Shown: in pieces, positions 7,604-14,598 of the stretch
How positions within the stretch are numbered: position 1 is the stretch's first letter
Layout of the letters: each line of letters starts with the position of its first letter
Source: a virus
IMG/VR virus record: IMGVR_UViG_3300020731_000092
Location: 1-21,325 of that record
Strand: one strand, 5' to 3'
Length of the DNA stretch: 21,325 nt
The notes under the pieces: generated by a model
The model's database searches: none
The model's input: the letters and a program-made list of their open reading frames with translations, nothing else
What the model was told of the DNA's origin: nothing
Made by a program: the position numbers and the translations under genes

Positions 7604-9784
7604 TTAATCAACTTGGACTGCCCTTAATTTATCCCTTGACGCTGCCAACGCTTCGAACATGTTGTCAGTATCGATGTCCTCAGTCTTCTTCTTAATAAAC
7701 TGAGTATTCATGCCAATCTCTTGGGTTTTGGCTTTGTTCATTTCAGCCTTAGATGCTTCAACTTGGTCTTGTGGAGAAGGTGGCATCTTGGCTTTGGATT
7801 GCATGATTTTTGACCATTCTTCCAAGGTAGGCAAATATTGGTCTAAATGCTTAATGCCCAAAGTACGCAACGTTTCCTCATAAGGCAATCTAAGCTTAAT
7901 GAACATCTCAGGTAACTCTAAGGGTACTTGCATCATGGCTTGGCCAAATTGTTGTTGAGCAGCCGTAATTAATTGTTGTCTAGTCAATCGGTTTTCTTCA
8001 CTCATAAATCCCATCGCTAGATCCAAATTAATCATCTTTCGGTCGATAAATTGGTAGCTTTCAACGGCTTGGGCATCCAAGAATCCACCTGCATCCTCAG
8101 AACAAATGTGAGCCAATTGCTGGATGTTGTAATCATCAGCATATTGAATCATGGTCTTCCAAACCAAATAAATAACATCCTTCAATCCAATCGCGCAGTT
8201 CTTCACCATCTCATCTTGGATCAATTGATTTGGACCCATAGCAGTTTGTAATTTAAATCCGCTATTACCATCCTTCATAACTTCTGGATTTAACGTATCG
8301 CCAGGTGAAGTCATGCCAATCAAAGCCATCTTCTCAGTGTCAAATCGCTCCATTGCCGATTGAACGTAAGCAAGATTACCTTGTAGTGGTGCGAATTCAA
8401 AAACGTGTTTATTAGGATCAAACTTGCGATCCAAGATAAACATGGCCGACACGCCACGTTGAACTTCTTCGGCATCCAAAAACTCTGGATTAACACCGAT
8501 CCTTGGTGTGCTTGCTTGTAACGCAAAAGCTAATTCAGCTCTACGAATAGATGTAGCGTATTCCTGCAAAGGAACCATACGCTCACCCAATGAGTAACCA
8601 AAAAAGTTACCCACAAGAGGTTTAGGATTCATGTTAGCCAAAGGAATAAAGTCAACTTCCTTGGCGTAAATAATGTATGACCCTGAGTAACATACCTCAA
8701 TGATCTCTTCTTCCCCGTCATTGTCGATGTCTTTTCTCACCCATGCGGTGGTCAACATCACAACTCTAGAATAGCGATCAGCACCCTGAGAAGCGATCAC
8801 GCCTTGGCCAGGCACTGGGGTTGAATCACGCGCGTGTAAGGCTAGATCGTTTTCTAGTGCACCTGCTTGATAGGCTCCAGCAGGACCATAGGCAGCGTGG
8901 TCGGCAAACTGTTCAAGGTCAATAAAAGGATACAAAACCTTGGCTTCATGGATGGTCATTGGGTCATAGAAACCAATGAAATCTTGGTCAGCAATCTTGG
9001 GGACTGTTGGGTTGCAAACAAAGTAATGTTGGGCAACGTGTTTGATTTTGATGTTGGTAGAGTAACCCGTCAGCTTATACTTTGCTCTGTAAATATAATT
9101 ATTCTTAAGGGCTTCATTCATCTCTTCTGATTGAGATTCAGCCTCTTCGCCTTCTTCCTCTTGTTGAGGATTCATCATTTCCTGCATCGCGCCTTGCAGG
9201 TCAACGTCAATCTTTCTCATGTTTTGACGCTTGTATGTAAGCCCCTTGTCAGCCAAAGTAATTTCAAAAGATCTCAATTGATCCTTGGTTCCTTCAACTT
9301 CCTTGTACATTGTGATGGGTTCACGAATAGGCATGACCATTACAATGCCGTTTTTATGGAGCAATGCGTCTTGAGCCCAATCACGAATAATGGCGTATGG
9401 ATCGTTTTTATCGTTGATAAAGTATTTCACCATGTCCGTTGATTGTGAACAGGCTTTGGCATCGGCTTCACTAAAGCGACCGAATTCAAAGTTAACCTCA
9501 CCATCAGGCATCAAGCATTTAGTAATGACTGCCGTAGCATAGTCAATAGCAGGCGTAACGATAGGAGCAATATAGTCAATTCCACGAACGGGTTCGGTAG
9601 AGTTGGATACAGGAATTTGTAAATAGTGGTAATCAGTGAATCGGTTATAGGTATTCTTGGATTGAGTCAGACGCAGGTAGTCAACCATTTTGACGTAGAC
9701 TTCATGGGCTACTTGCTCTACGATGCCCCGATGACCAGACTCGGAAGCGATATTGATAACGACTACGTTTTGTTTGTCTAACAT
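7604..9784 (-). CDS. Portal protein (P22-like)
   Basis: The portal forms the ring at one capsid vertex through which DNA is packaged and where the tail attaches. With the start chosen at 9784 the product is 725 aa, the same size as the P22 portal. This ATG has an AAAGGA site 6 bp upstream and lies 1 bp after the terminase stop. The longer reading from 9811 overlaps terminase and lacks a site. Visible features include an N-terminal region with VNFEFGRFSEADAKACSQ and KYFINDKNDPYAIIRDW (portal wing), a Glu-rich disordered patch (QQEEEGEEAESQSEE), a stretch GNFFGYSLGERMVPLQEYAT typical of P22-like portals, and a long helical C-terminus. Confidence 0.9.
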   Translation of the reverse strand: MLDKQNVVVINIASESGHRGIVEQVAHEVYVKMVDYLRLTQSKNTYNRFTDYHYLQIPVSNSTEPVRGIDYIAPIVTPAIDYATAVITKCLMPDGEVNFEFGRFSEADAKACSQSTDMVKYFINDKNDPYAIIRDWAQDALLHKNGIVMVMPIREPITMYKEVEGTKDQLRSFEITLADKGLTYKRQNMRKIDVDLQGAMQEMMNPQQEEEGEEAESQSEEMNEALKNNYIYRAKYKLTGYSTNIKIKHVAQHYFVCNPTVPKIADQDFIGFYDPMTIHEAKVLYPFIDLEQFADHAAYGPAGAYQAGALENDLALHARDSTPVPGQGVIASQGADRYSRVVMLTTAWVRKDIDNDGEEEIIEVCYSGSYIIYAKEVDFIPLANMNPKPLVGNFFGYSLGERMVPLQEYATSIRRAELAFALQASTPRIGVNPEFLDAEEVQRGVSAMFILDRKFDPNKHVFEFAPLQGNLAYVQSAMERFDTEKMALIGMTSPGDTLNPEVMKDGNSGFKLQTAMGPNQLIQDEMVKNCAIGLKDVIYLVWKTMIQYADDYNIQQLAHICSEDAGGFLDAQAVESYQFIDRKMINLDLAMGFMSEENRLTRQQLITAAQQQFGQAMMQVPLELPEMFIKLRLPYEETLRTLGIKHLDQYLPTLEEWSKIMQSKAKMPPSPQDQVEASKAEMNKAKTQEIGMNTQFIKKKTEDIDTDNMFEALAASRDKLRAVQVD

Positions 9785-9785
9785 G

Positions 9786-11378
9786 TTAAATCCTTTGGAC
9801 CTTGCCCTCAATGGGTGTGAACCGCCTCATTTCGAAATTGTTGGCTCTGCTGACAACCGACTCTCCGTGACCCTGAATTAAAGCAAGAATACCAATCCTT
9901 GCGGAATCGATATGGTCATCAGGATCACTAAATCGTCCTTGAGAGTCAATAGCGTAGTTTCTGCATTCATCCAGAAACGCTTTACAATTTTCATTAATCA
10001 TAAAGGTTTTACGCTCAAACCCCATTCGCATTATATTGATTCCATAGGCTTTGTGGTTAGTTACTTTTCCTTGATCATTTACAGGGTTCAAAATAGCACC
10101 TGGAATGCAATTCAACCCATAATTATCTTCAAAAACCTCTCGAACGCTTTGTTCCGTAAGCGTGTATCGACCAGCCGTGGCGGCATCATGCGGTAGCGCA
10201 ATCGGCACACCTTTGGATTCCCGATCAAGCAAGTAGTGAACGTATTCATCAGGCGTTTCCCCAGCAGGGATTTTAATTTGCCTTTGTAAGTAAATAATCT
10301 CTTCAACTGGATCACGGAAAAAGAAACTGATAACTGTCGGGTCATTCTTAATTCCTAAGTCAAAACTAATCAATCGCTCAAGCTTTTCATTGTCCCTAAG
10401 ATCAATATCCGTACTCTTGTAAGTAGGCCAATCCAGAATCGGAAATACCACGCCCTGACCGACCAATGGGATACCTTTCATACGGCAGTCCCGTTCCCAA
10501 GGCATAAAGTCCCTCGACAACTGCTCCCGTTCTTCTTTGGTAAAGAATGGTTCGTCCCATTCGTTGACATAAGGAACATCGTCCCAAGTCACCCGAACAT
10601 GGCAGTATCCCTCTACTTGGTCCCAGAACTTTCGTACAAGTCCTGTAAGTCCTTTAAGCGGAGTAAACGAACATATGACCTGTCCATTTCGGGCAGCAGT
10701 ACGCACGACAAGCTCAGAGAATGTGTCATCAGGAGGTTGTTCGTCAAGTACAACAAGATCGAGTTCATAGCCCTGCAAATGCCTAGTTTCTTGGGTGTAG
10801 TTAGAAAAATATAACTTTGATTTACCACCCGATTTATGCCACACTTCCATTGCCAGGACATTGGCTCCATCCGATCTTATCGATTTAGGATCAATCTTTG
10901 CCCGTGGAATAGCCCCAGAACCCAATTTATACGCTTGCTTGATATCATCGCAACCCAGCAATTTGGACTGTAGCGTTTTTGCAACTTGTTCCCAAGATTC
11001 ACCCGAACACATAACGATGATCGGTTCATCAAAGACTTTGCCTTTCCACCATTTTGGATACTCTCCAGTCAAATGGTAGGCTGCTTCATAGGTACTCGCA
11101 ATGGTTTTACCAGAGCGATTGGCAGCGATCATGCCCCTACGGGTGAATTTGGTTCCTGTTTCAAAGAAACGTTTTTGGTAATCAAAGGGTTTGAACCATT
11201 TAAGTTGGTCAAACATCATGTCATAAGCAATTTTGTCTCTGGCAATTTTCATGCTTGCCAGTTGTTCTTTGCTCATTAACTTGGTGGCTTTCTTACCACC
11301 TGACAATTTCACCAAATATTTAAGTGCCCTTGATTTGTATATAGGCAATACATAATCACTTGCTTCACTTTTTGCCAT
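9786..11378 (-). CDS. terL: Terminase large subunit
   Basis: The packaging motor ATPase and headful/cos nuclease, 530 aa. The ATPase shows a Walker A-like AANRSGKT at residues 85-92, Walker B LVVLDEQP with D212-E213, and a coupling motif SFTP at 237-240. The RNase H-like nuclease has D340 in SFDLG, a likely second acid at D398 (LPHDAA) and a DDHIDSARIG segment at 487-496 giving the third acid. The ATG at 11378 has no good ribosome site but lies inside the end of the preceding 62-aa gene (14-bp overlap), so translation is probably coupled. It feeds DNA through the portal encoded next to it. Confidence 0.95.
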   Translation of the reverse strand: MAKSEASDYVLPIYKSRALKYLVKLSGGKKATKLMSKEQLASMKIARDKIAYDMMFDQLKWFKPFDYQKRFFETGTKFTRRGMIAANRSGKTIASTYEAAYHLTGEYPKWWKGKVFDEPIIVMCSGESWEQVAKTLQSKLLGCDDIKQAYKLGSGAIPRAKIDPKSIRSDGANVLAMEVWHKSGGKSKLYFSNYTQETRHLQGYELDLVVLDEQPPDDTFSELVVRTAARNGQVICSFTPLKGLTGLVRKFWDQVEGYCHVRVTWDDVPYVNEWDEPFFTKEEREQLSRDFMPWERDCRMKGIPLVGQGVVFPILDWPTYKSTDIDLRDNEKLERLISFDLGIKNDPTVISFFFRDPVEEIIYLQRQIKIPAGETPDEYVHYLLDRESKGVPIALPHDAATAGRYTLTEQSVREVFEDNYGLNCIPGAILNPVNDQGKVTNHKAYGINIMRMGFERKTFMINENCKAFLDECRNYAIDSQGRFSDPDDHIDSARIGILALIQGHGESVVSRANNFEMRRFTPIEGKVQRI

Positions 11379-11553
11379 ACTTGTCGCACAAATCTAATAG
11401 TATTTCTGCTGCACTAGCCAAATAGTAAATCTCTTCAGGCTTTAGGGTTTGGGTTCCTCTAAGATTCTTTTCTAAAATCTCAAGGCTTTTTCTTGCACAA
11501 ACTTCAGTTTGGTTATGAAGTTTGTCCCTAAAGACTTCTGAATAGTTTTCCAT
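11365..11553 (-). CDS. Small helical protein upstream of terL (62 aa)
   Basis: A 62-aa protein predicted to be helical, with a charged N-terminal half (CARKSLEILEKNLRGTQTL) and an amphipathic C-terminal helix (EEIYYLASAAEILLDLCDKY). Its ATG directly abuts the stop of the upstream gene (TAAATG), and its end overlaps terL by 14 bp, so it is embedded in a coupled series. A small terminase role is conceivable from position and size, but no HTH is seen, and 13267-12908 is a rival candidate. Confidence 0.65.
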   Translation of the reverse strand: MENYSEVFRDKLHNQTEVCARKSLEILEKNLRGTQTLKPEEIYYLASAAEILLDLCDKYGKK

Positions 11554-12195
11554 TTAAGCCCAAGGATTAGCAATATTCTTTTCAGCAAAAGAAATAATAT
11601 CTTTGTCGATCAACGACCAAATACCAGCACCCTTTTCTCCAATACAGAAAGAATAAATACCTCTACCCTTTTCAGTAAAGGATCCATCTTGTCTACGGAG
11701 AACCATCTCTTCTGTACGGGGATCAATCCAAGAATACTTCTCAGGCTGAGTCTGGCCAAACTTATTGATCCTAGAACCAATAGCAATTTGTTCAACAGGA
11801 CCAGAAATCTGATAAGTAATCATGCCGTTATCGTATTTCCAAAAGTTGATCATAACTTTACGATCAGACTGTGGATCTAGAGGATGGGGCATGTTGGTAG
11901 CACCAAAGAAATGCACCCTAGATGTCTCAGGGGGTAGATCAGGACTACGGGGTGGGATTTCTTTCATTTCGTCAACAGGAATCAATTCCTTTCTGTCAAC
12001 GTAAGGATTCTCATCTGTTTGGTATTCAGACGGAATTTTTTTGCCTTCTAAAGCATTCTTAGCGACCAGATACTGTTCCTCTTTGGGTTTACCAATGAGG
12101 TCCAAAGCAATCTGGGTTTTATCGTAGACAAACTGTGCTAAATCTTTAGCCGTAGGTAAATCAGCCTTTAAGGCATCAACATCATAAGTAGCCAT
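11554..12195 (-). CDS. Unknown late-operon protein (213 aa)
   Basis: A 213-aa protein with no recognised family. It has a helical N-terminal third (DLPTAKDLAQFVYDKTQIAL), then a proline-rich linker (IPPRSPDLPPETSRVHFF), then a beta-rich C-terminal domain with repeated Gly/Tyr/Trp (GMITYQISGPVEQIAIGS, KYSWIDPRTEEM). It has no membrane segment. RBS AGGAATTG precedes the ATG. Its place ahead of the packaging genes suggests an internal or packaging-associated protein, not shown by motif. Confidence 0.75.
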   Translation of the reverse strand: MATYDVDALKADLPTAKDLAQFVYDKTQIALDLIGKPKEEQYLVAKNALEGKKIPSEYQTDENPYVDRKELIPVDEMKEIPPRSPDLPPETSRVHFFGATNMPHPLDPQSDRKVMINFWKYDNGMITYQISGPVEQIAIGSRINKFGQTQPEKYSWIDPRTEEMVLRRQDGSFTEKGRGIYSFCIGEKGAGIWSLIDKDIISFAEKNIANPWA

Positions 12196-12207
12196 TTCAA
12201 TTCCTAG

Positions 12208-12435
12208 TTATACGTTTTTGGGAACGCTTGGTTTTTCAAATTTACCGCGTTGTTTAACATTGTCCGTGTGTTGTGTGGACAAAGTCTTCACTTTGTAAGC
12301 ATCATTGACCGCAGTAGCGATCTTTTTGCCTCTAGCTCTGTTTTCAGCAAGACCCTCGAGTTTATCGTTGATCTCTTTGGTAAGGCCCTTACGCATCGCG
12401 ACCCCACCACTAATCACTTTTCCGTATCCAGACAT
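12208..12435 (-). CDS. Small basic protein (75 aa)
   Basis: A 75-aa Lys-rich protein with a glycine-rich start (MSGYGKVISGGVAMRKG) and one clear amphipathic helix (LTKEINDKLEGLAENRARGKK), ending in a basic disordered tail. It has no membrane span and no zinc-binding cysteines. The composition fits a nucleic-acid or capsid-lumen binding peptide. A GAGG site lies 4-5 bp before the ATG. Function is unknown. Confidence 0.65.
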   Translation of the reverse strand: MSGYGKVISGGVAMRKGLTKEINDKLEGLAENRARGKKIATAVNDAYKVKTLSTQHTDNVKQRGKFEKPSVPKNV

Positions 12436-12442
12436 ATTAGCC

Positions 12443-12754
12443 TCACTTTAACCAAGACTTGCCGTCTTTGGCAATATAACCATCGTTTTTAATCTTGCCA
12501 TCATACAACTCTTTAGGACGGCTCATCATAACAGGTTGCTTTCTACCAGCAGTAACACCAGCAGTCTTACCACCATGAGGTCCAACCTTTGGAGCACCTT
12601 GGCAACCAGGAGGATACATCGTAGAACCATTCTTATTGGTTACTGCGGTCACTCCAGTATCATGGGAAGGAGCAGTCAAATCGTGGTTACCCTTGCGATT
12701 AGGAGCTTGCTTCATCAATGTGGGAGCTTTGTTCCCAGATGTGTAATTACTCAT
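12443..12754 (-). CDS. Small basic, low-complexity protein (103 aa)
   Basis: A 103-aa Gly/Lys/Pro-rich protein that looks largely disordered, with a short ordered C-terminus (KIKNDGYIAKDGKSWLK). One cysteine, no membrane span. Its ATG overlaps the TGA of the upstream 51-aa gene as ATGA. I know no function. Similar basic peptides in this position occur in other phages with SU10-like structural genes, but that is from general recall. Confidence 0.65.
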   Translation of the reverse strand: MSNYTSGNKAPTLMKQAPNRKGNHDLTAPSHDTGVTAVTNKNGSTMYPPGCQGAPKVGPHGGKTAGVTAGRKQPVMMSRPKELYDGKIKNDGYIAKDGKSWLK

Positions 12755-12906
12755 TTCTTATCCTTCTTGGATTTGCGTTTGTGTTCAGCATCTCTCTTCA
12801 CGGCATAAGCAATAGCAACCGCTTGCTTTTCACCCTTACCAGCCTCACGCTCTTTAGCGATATTCTCACCAAAAGCTTTTTTACTCTTTGATTTGATTAA
12901 TGGCAT
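12751..12906 (-). CDS. Lys-rich 51-aa phage protein
   Basis: A short gene missed by usual length cut-offs. It begins ATG at 12906 after an AGAAGG site and ends in a TGA that overlaps the next start. The 51 residues begin MPLIKSKSKKAFGENIAKE and contain KGEKQAVAIAYAVKRDAE, then a Lys-rich tail. The pattern M-P-x-x-K-S-x-S-K-K-A-(x)n-G-K-x-x-K-Q-A-V-A-I-A-(Y/L)-x-V-(K/Q)-R is one I have seen repeatedly as a small uncharacterised protein in phages of many hosts. A nucleic-acid-binding role is only a guess from charge. Confidence 0.75.
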   Translation of the reverse strand: MPLIKSKSKKAFGENIAKEREAGKGEKQAVAIAYAVKRDAEHKRKSKKDKK

Positions 12907-12907
12907 T

Positions 12908-13267
12908 TTAAACCTTCTTTAAAGACTCTAGGAAATTATCCAATGCTTCTTCAGCATCGATCTCATCTTCCTTTTGAATATTCTGTACATGCTCTATCGA
13001 TATGATAGGCGCACGGGAAGACTCAAAAGGAGCAAGCTTGTCAGCAATTCTAGCCTTATCCTTCATATCCAACTCATCAGACTGCATCGCATCAATCAAT
13101 ACTTCCATCGCAGTCTTTAAAGGCGGCAACCCTTTTTCAGCCCTCTCAGCATTCAATCGGTTAAACAACGCACCATACTCCGTTACATTGTTAACCACCG
13201 ACTTCGCTTTAGGCATCCTCTTACCCGTTGCCAATTCAATTGCTATCTGTGCGTCCTTGGTTTTCAT
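12908..13267 (-). CDS. Possible terminase small subunit (119 aa)
   Basis: A 119-aa helical protein, basic at the start (MKTKDAQIAIELATGKRMPK) and acidic at the end (KEDEIDAEEALDNFLESLKKV). The middle has a helix pair, MEVLIDAMQSDELDMKDKARIADKLAPFESS. The pattern of a DELD...KARIADKLAPF helix followed by a short beta strand (APIISIEHVQ) and an acidic C-tail resembles some terminase small subunits, and the gene precedes terL in the late block. No clear HTH is visible, so the call is tentative. RBS GAAGGAA. The gene begins inside the end of the GNAT-like gene (32-bp overlap). Confidence 0.5.
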   Translation of the reverse strand: MKTKDAQIAIELATGKRMPKAKSVVNNVTEYGALFNRLNAERAEKGLPPLKTAMEVLIDAMQSDELDMKDKARIADKLAPFESSRAPIISIEHVQNIQKEDEIDAEEALDNFLESLKKV

Positions 13268-13742
13268 ACCATTCCTTCACATCCATATACGCAAAAGACC
13301 CATGCACTGTAAAACCCCTCTTTGCATGAATCCTCATAAAACCCTGATAATCCCCCCTCACACTCGTAGAACAGACTATCGGTATGCCGTAATGATAAGC
13401 CCATAACAATTGTTGGTCAATCATTTGGTTAATTATTCTATACCTCGTCCTAGTCGGTAAGGACAAATCAACATGGTGAAACTTAGAATTACATATTTCT
13501 TTGGTTGAATAGGGTGCATACCCAAATCGATCAAACCAACAAAACCCCACCATCTTCCCATCAATCCGACAGTGAGCCATAAACTCCTTACTCCTGTCAA
13601 ACAACTGTACAGTCGCTGCCACTGTATACGTCTTCTCCGCAAAACCCCTGTCATACCCCACACTACTATCATTCTGGTAGATAGGCTCAAACGTATCTAG
13701 TACTTCCTTAACCTCCATAGGGTGCGTTAACGTCCATTCCAT
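13236..13742 (-). CDS. GNAT-like acetyltransferase fold protein, first gene of the late block
   Basis: A 168-aa protein with an alpha/beta pattern compatible with the GNAT fold. The strand MAHCRIDGKMVGFCWFDRFG precedes a segment with HHVDLSLPTRTRYRIINQ, a helix, a strand (GIPIVCSTS), and a C-terminal GFMRIHAKRGFTVHGSFAYM that matches the usual GNAT end in which a helix with an R-x-x-x-K-x-G-F is followed by the last strand. The classic acetyl-CoA loop Q/R-x-x-G-x-G/A is not obvious (TRTRYR lies there), so catalytic activity is doubtful. AAGGAG site before the ATG. The promoter-like element is just upstream. Confidence 0.65.
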   Translation of the reverse strand: MEWTLTHPMEVKEVLDTFEPIYQNDSSVGYDRGFAEKTYTVAATVQLFDRSKEFMAHCRIDGKMVGFCWFDRFGYAPYSTKEICNSKFHHVDLSLPTRTRYRIINQMIDQQLLWAYHYGIPIVCSTSVRGDYQGFMRIHAKRGFTVHGSFAYMDVKEWYENQGRTDSN

Positions 13743-13769
13743 TACTAGTCTCCTTTTCCTGTAGATGCC

Positions 13770-13798
13770 AGTATAACGTATTTATCGGTTTATTAAAC
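13770..13798 (-). promoter_or_regulatory. Candidate promoter of the late block
   Basis: On the minus strand a TATACT -10 box (plus coordinates 13770-13775) stands about 20 bp before the AAGGAG of the first late gene. The best -35 is weak (GTTTAA, 17-bp spacer). The copy of TAAACCGAT at 13784-13792 falls between the boxes, suggesting a regulated promoter. The lack of a consensus -35 would fit an activator- or late-factor-dependent promoter. Confidence 0.45.
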
Positions 13799-14070
13799 TG
13801 AAACTTTTTGTAGAAATTTTGGGAACGGGGGAGTGGGCCCCCCTCCTTTCTCCTGGTTCCAGCAGTACCCCCCTCCCCCCTTTTCTCCTCTGAAAAACGC
13901 CTGGGGGGGGGATAGAATTTGGGTGTGATGGGGGGGTCCAATCTCTTTTAGGTTTTAAGTTTAATAATAATGGACCGAATAGTTCGGGCCATGAGGCCAT
14001 TGTCTACTGTATCTGTCCCTAGTGTTTCCCTATACTTTACGGGGGGTTTGTATGTTTTCGAGGGTTTAAA

Positions 14071-14096
14071 GTGTTGCGCCCCATGCATGGTGTTGC
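14071..14096. repeat. Palindrome flanked by direct repeats
   Basis: The perfect 10-bp palindrome CCATGCATGG (14081-14090) is bracketed by two direct copies of GTGTTGC (14071-14077 and 14090-14096, the second sharing one base with the palindrome). The arrangement could be a protein-binding site. No matching copies were seen elsewhere in the window. Confidence 0.45.
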
Positions 14097-14173
14097 TGCA
14101 TTACTTACAAGCTTTCAACTGTTACAAGGGTTATATATATGATTTCACTATATGATAATGGTTTACATTTTAC

Positions 14174-14239
14174 TTGAATAGTTCATATTCAAAATTAGAC
14201 TAGGGTTTAATAGTTAAATTCTATCGATAATGTTAAACC
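14174..14239. repeat. Inverted repeats in the AT-rich leader
   Basis: TTGAATA and TATTCAA (14174-14180, 14186-14192) form a 7-bp stem with a 5-nt loop. GGTTTAA and TTAAACC (14204-14210, 14233-14239) form a 7-bp dyad 22 bp apart enclosing the 8-bp palindrome TATCGATA (14222-14229). They lie upstream of the plus-strand cassette and are candidate operators. Confidence 0.5.
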
Positions 14240-14267
14240 GATTAATTTAATTATTTATATATTAGGG

Positions 14268-14297
14268 TTTATACTTATGTTCTTTTTGTTGTATAGT
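14268..14297 (+). promoter_or_regulatory. Candidate promoter of the plus-strand cassette
   Basis: TTTATA (14268-14273) and TATAGT (14292-14297) are separated by 18 bp and match four of six and five of six consensus positions. A start near 14304 would give a leader of about 50 bp before the first small gene. Being in AT-rich DNA, several other pairings are possible. Confidence 0.35.
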
Positions 14298-14354
14298 CGT
14301 TATATTACTTAGCACTAGGGCGCGTTGACTCTAGACATTTAAAGGGGTTAAACA

Positions 14355-14432
14355 ATGAATACAGTAATCGAATGGTTAGTAACTATCCTATTGTGCATAG
14401 TGATTGGTTATTTTTTGTCTTTTAACGTTTAA
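14355..14432 (+). CDS. Tiny membrane peptide (25 aa), first gene of the cassette
   Basis: ATG at 14355 follows an AAAGGGG ribosome site at ideal spacing. The 25-residue product begins MNTVIEW and then has a continuous hydrophobic span (LVTILLCIVIGYFLSF) before ending. That is a single membrane helix with no soluble part. The next gene follows 10 bp after the stop with its own AAAGGG. The strong site argues that it is translated. Function unknown. Confidence 0.65.
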   Translation: MNTVIEWLVTILLCIVIGYFLSFNV

Positions 14433-14442
14433 AGGGTTTCAA

Positions 14443-14586
14443 ATGATTAATGAATATAGAGTAGATCAAATGAATGATGATCAAATAAGAAAATATTATG
14501 ATCGGCATTTGAATTTAACACTTGCACAATTGGCTCAATTAACGGGAAAAACGATTCAACAACTAAAAACAATTTTATTAAAGTAA
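14443..14586 (+). CDS. Small HTH-like protein (47 aa)
   Basis: The start chosen is ATG at 14443, behind AAAGGG. An upstream reading from 14404 would run through the 25-aa peptide in another frame and has no site. The 47 residues contain an acidic first helix (MNDDQIRKYYDRHLN) and then LTLAQLAQLTGKTIQQLKTI, which has the helix-turn-helix spacing L-x-x-L-A-x-L-T-G-x-T-x-x-x-L. It could be a mini DNA-binding regulator acting on the repeats around this cassette, which is inference. RBS spacing and tight gene order support it being real. Confidence 0.7.
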   Translation: MINEYRVDQMNDDQIRKYYDRHLNLTLAQLAQLTGKTIQQLKTILLK

Positions 14587-14598
14587 AGGGGATTAAAA

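Larger units (their letters stand above)
13776..14354. other. Gene-free divergent region with G/C tracts and dyads
   Basis: No supported gene lies in these ~580 bp. The left part (13820-13940) has unusually long G and C runs for an AT-rich genome: G5 at 13827-13831, C6 at 13838-13843, C6-T-C6 at 13868-13880, G9 at 13903-13911, G7 at 13930-13936, and G6 at 14041-14046. The middle has a hairpin at 13970-13992 (ATGG-CCGAA arms, 3-nt loop) and the 10-bp palindrome CCATGCATGG at 14081. The right part is very AT-rich with an inverted repeat GGTTTAA/TTAAACC (14204-14239) and a hairpin TTGAATA/TATTCAA (14174-14192). It separates the late block from the plus-strand cassette and may hold promoters, operators or a replication site. 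Confidence 0.6.

Noticed and set aside
9131-9442. Plus-strand 103-aa reading frame opposite the portal gene
   Set aside because: It is the complement of conserved portal coding sequence with no ribosome site or recognisable motif.
9785-9811. Longer portal reading from an ATG at 9811
   Set aside because: It overlaps the end of terL and has no ribosome site; the ATG at 9784 has AAAGGA at ideal spacing and sits 1 bp after the terL stop.
13708-14000. Minus-strand Pro/Arg/Gly-rich reading frames over the G/C tracts
   Set aside because: Their composition only reflects the homopolymer runs; no ribosome sites, and two frames overlap with equal length.
14404-14442. Longer start of the 47-aa HTH-like protein
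   Set aside because: It overlaps the 25-aa membrane peptide in another frame and has no ribosome site; ATG 14443 has AAAGGG.
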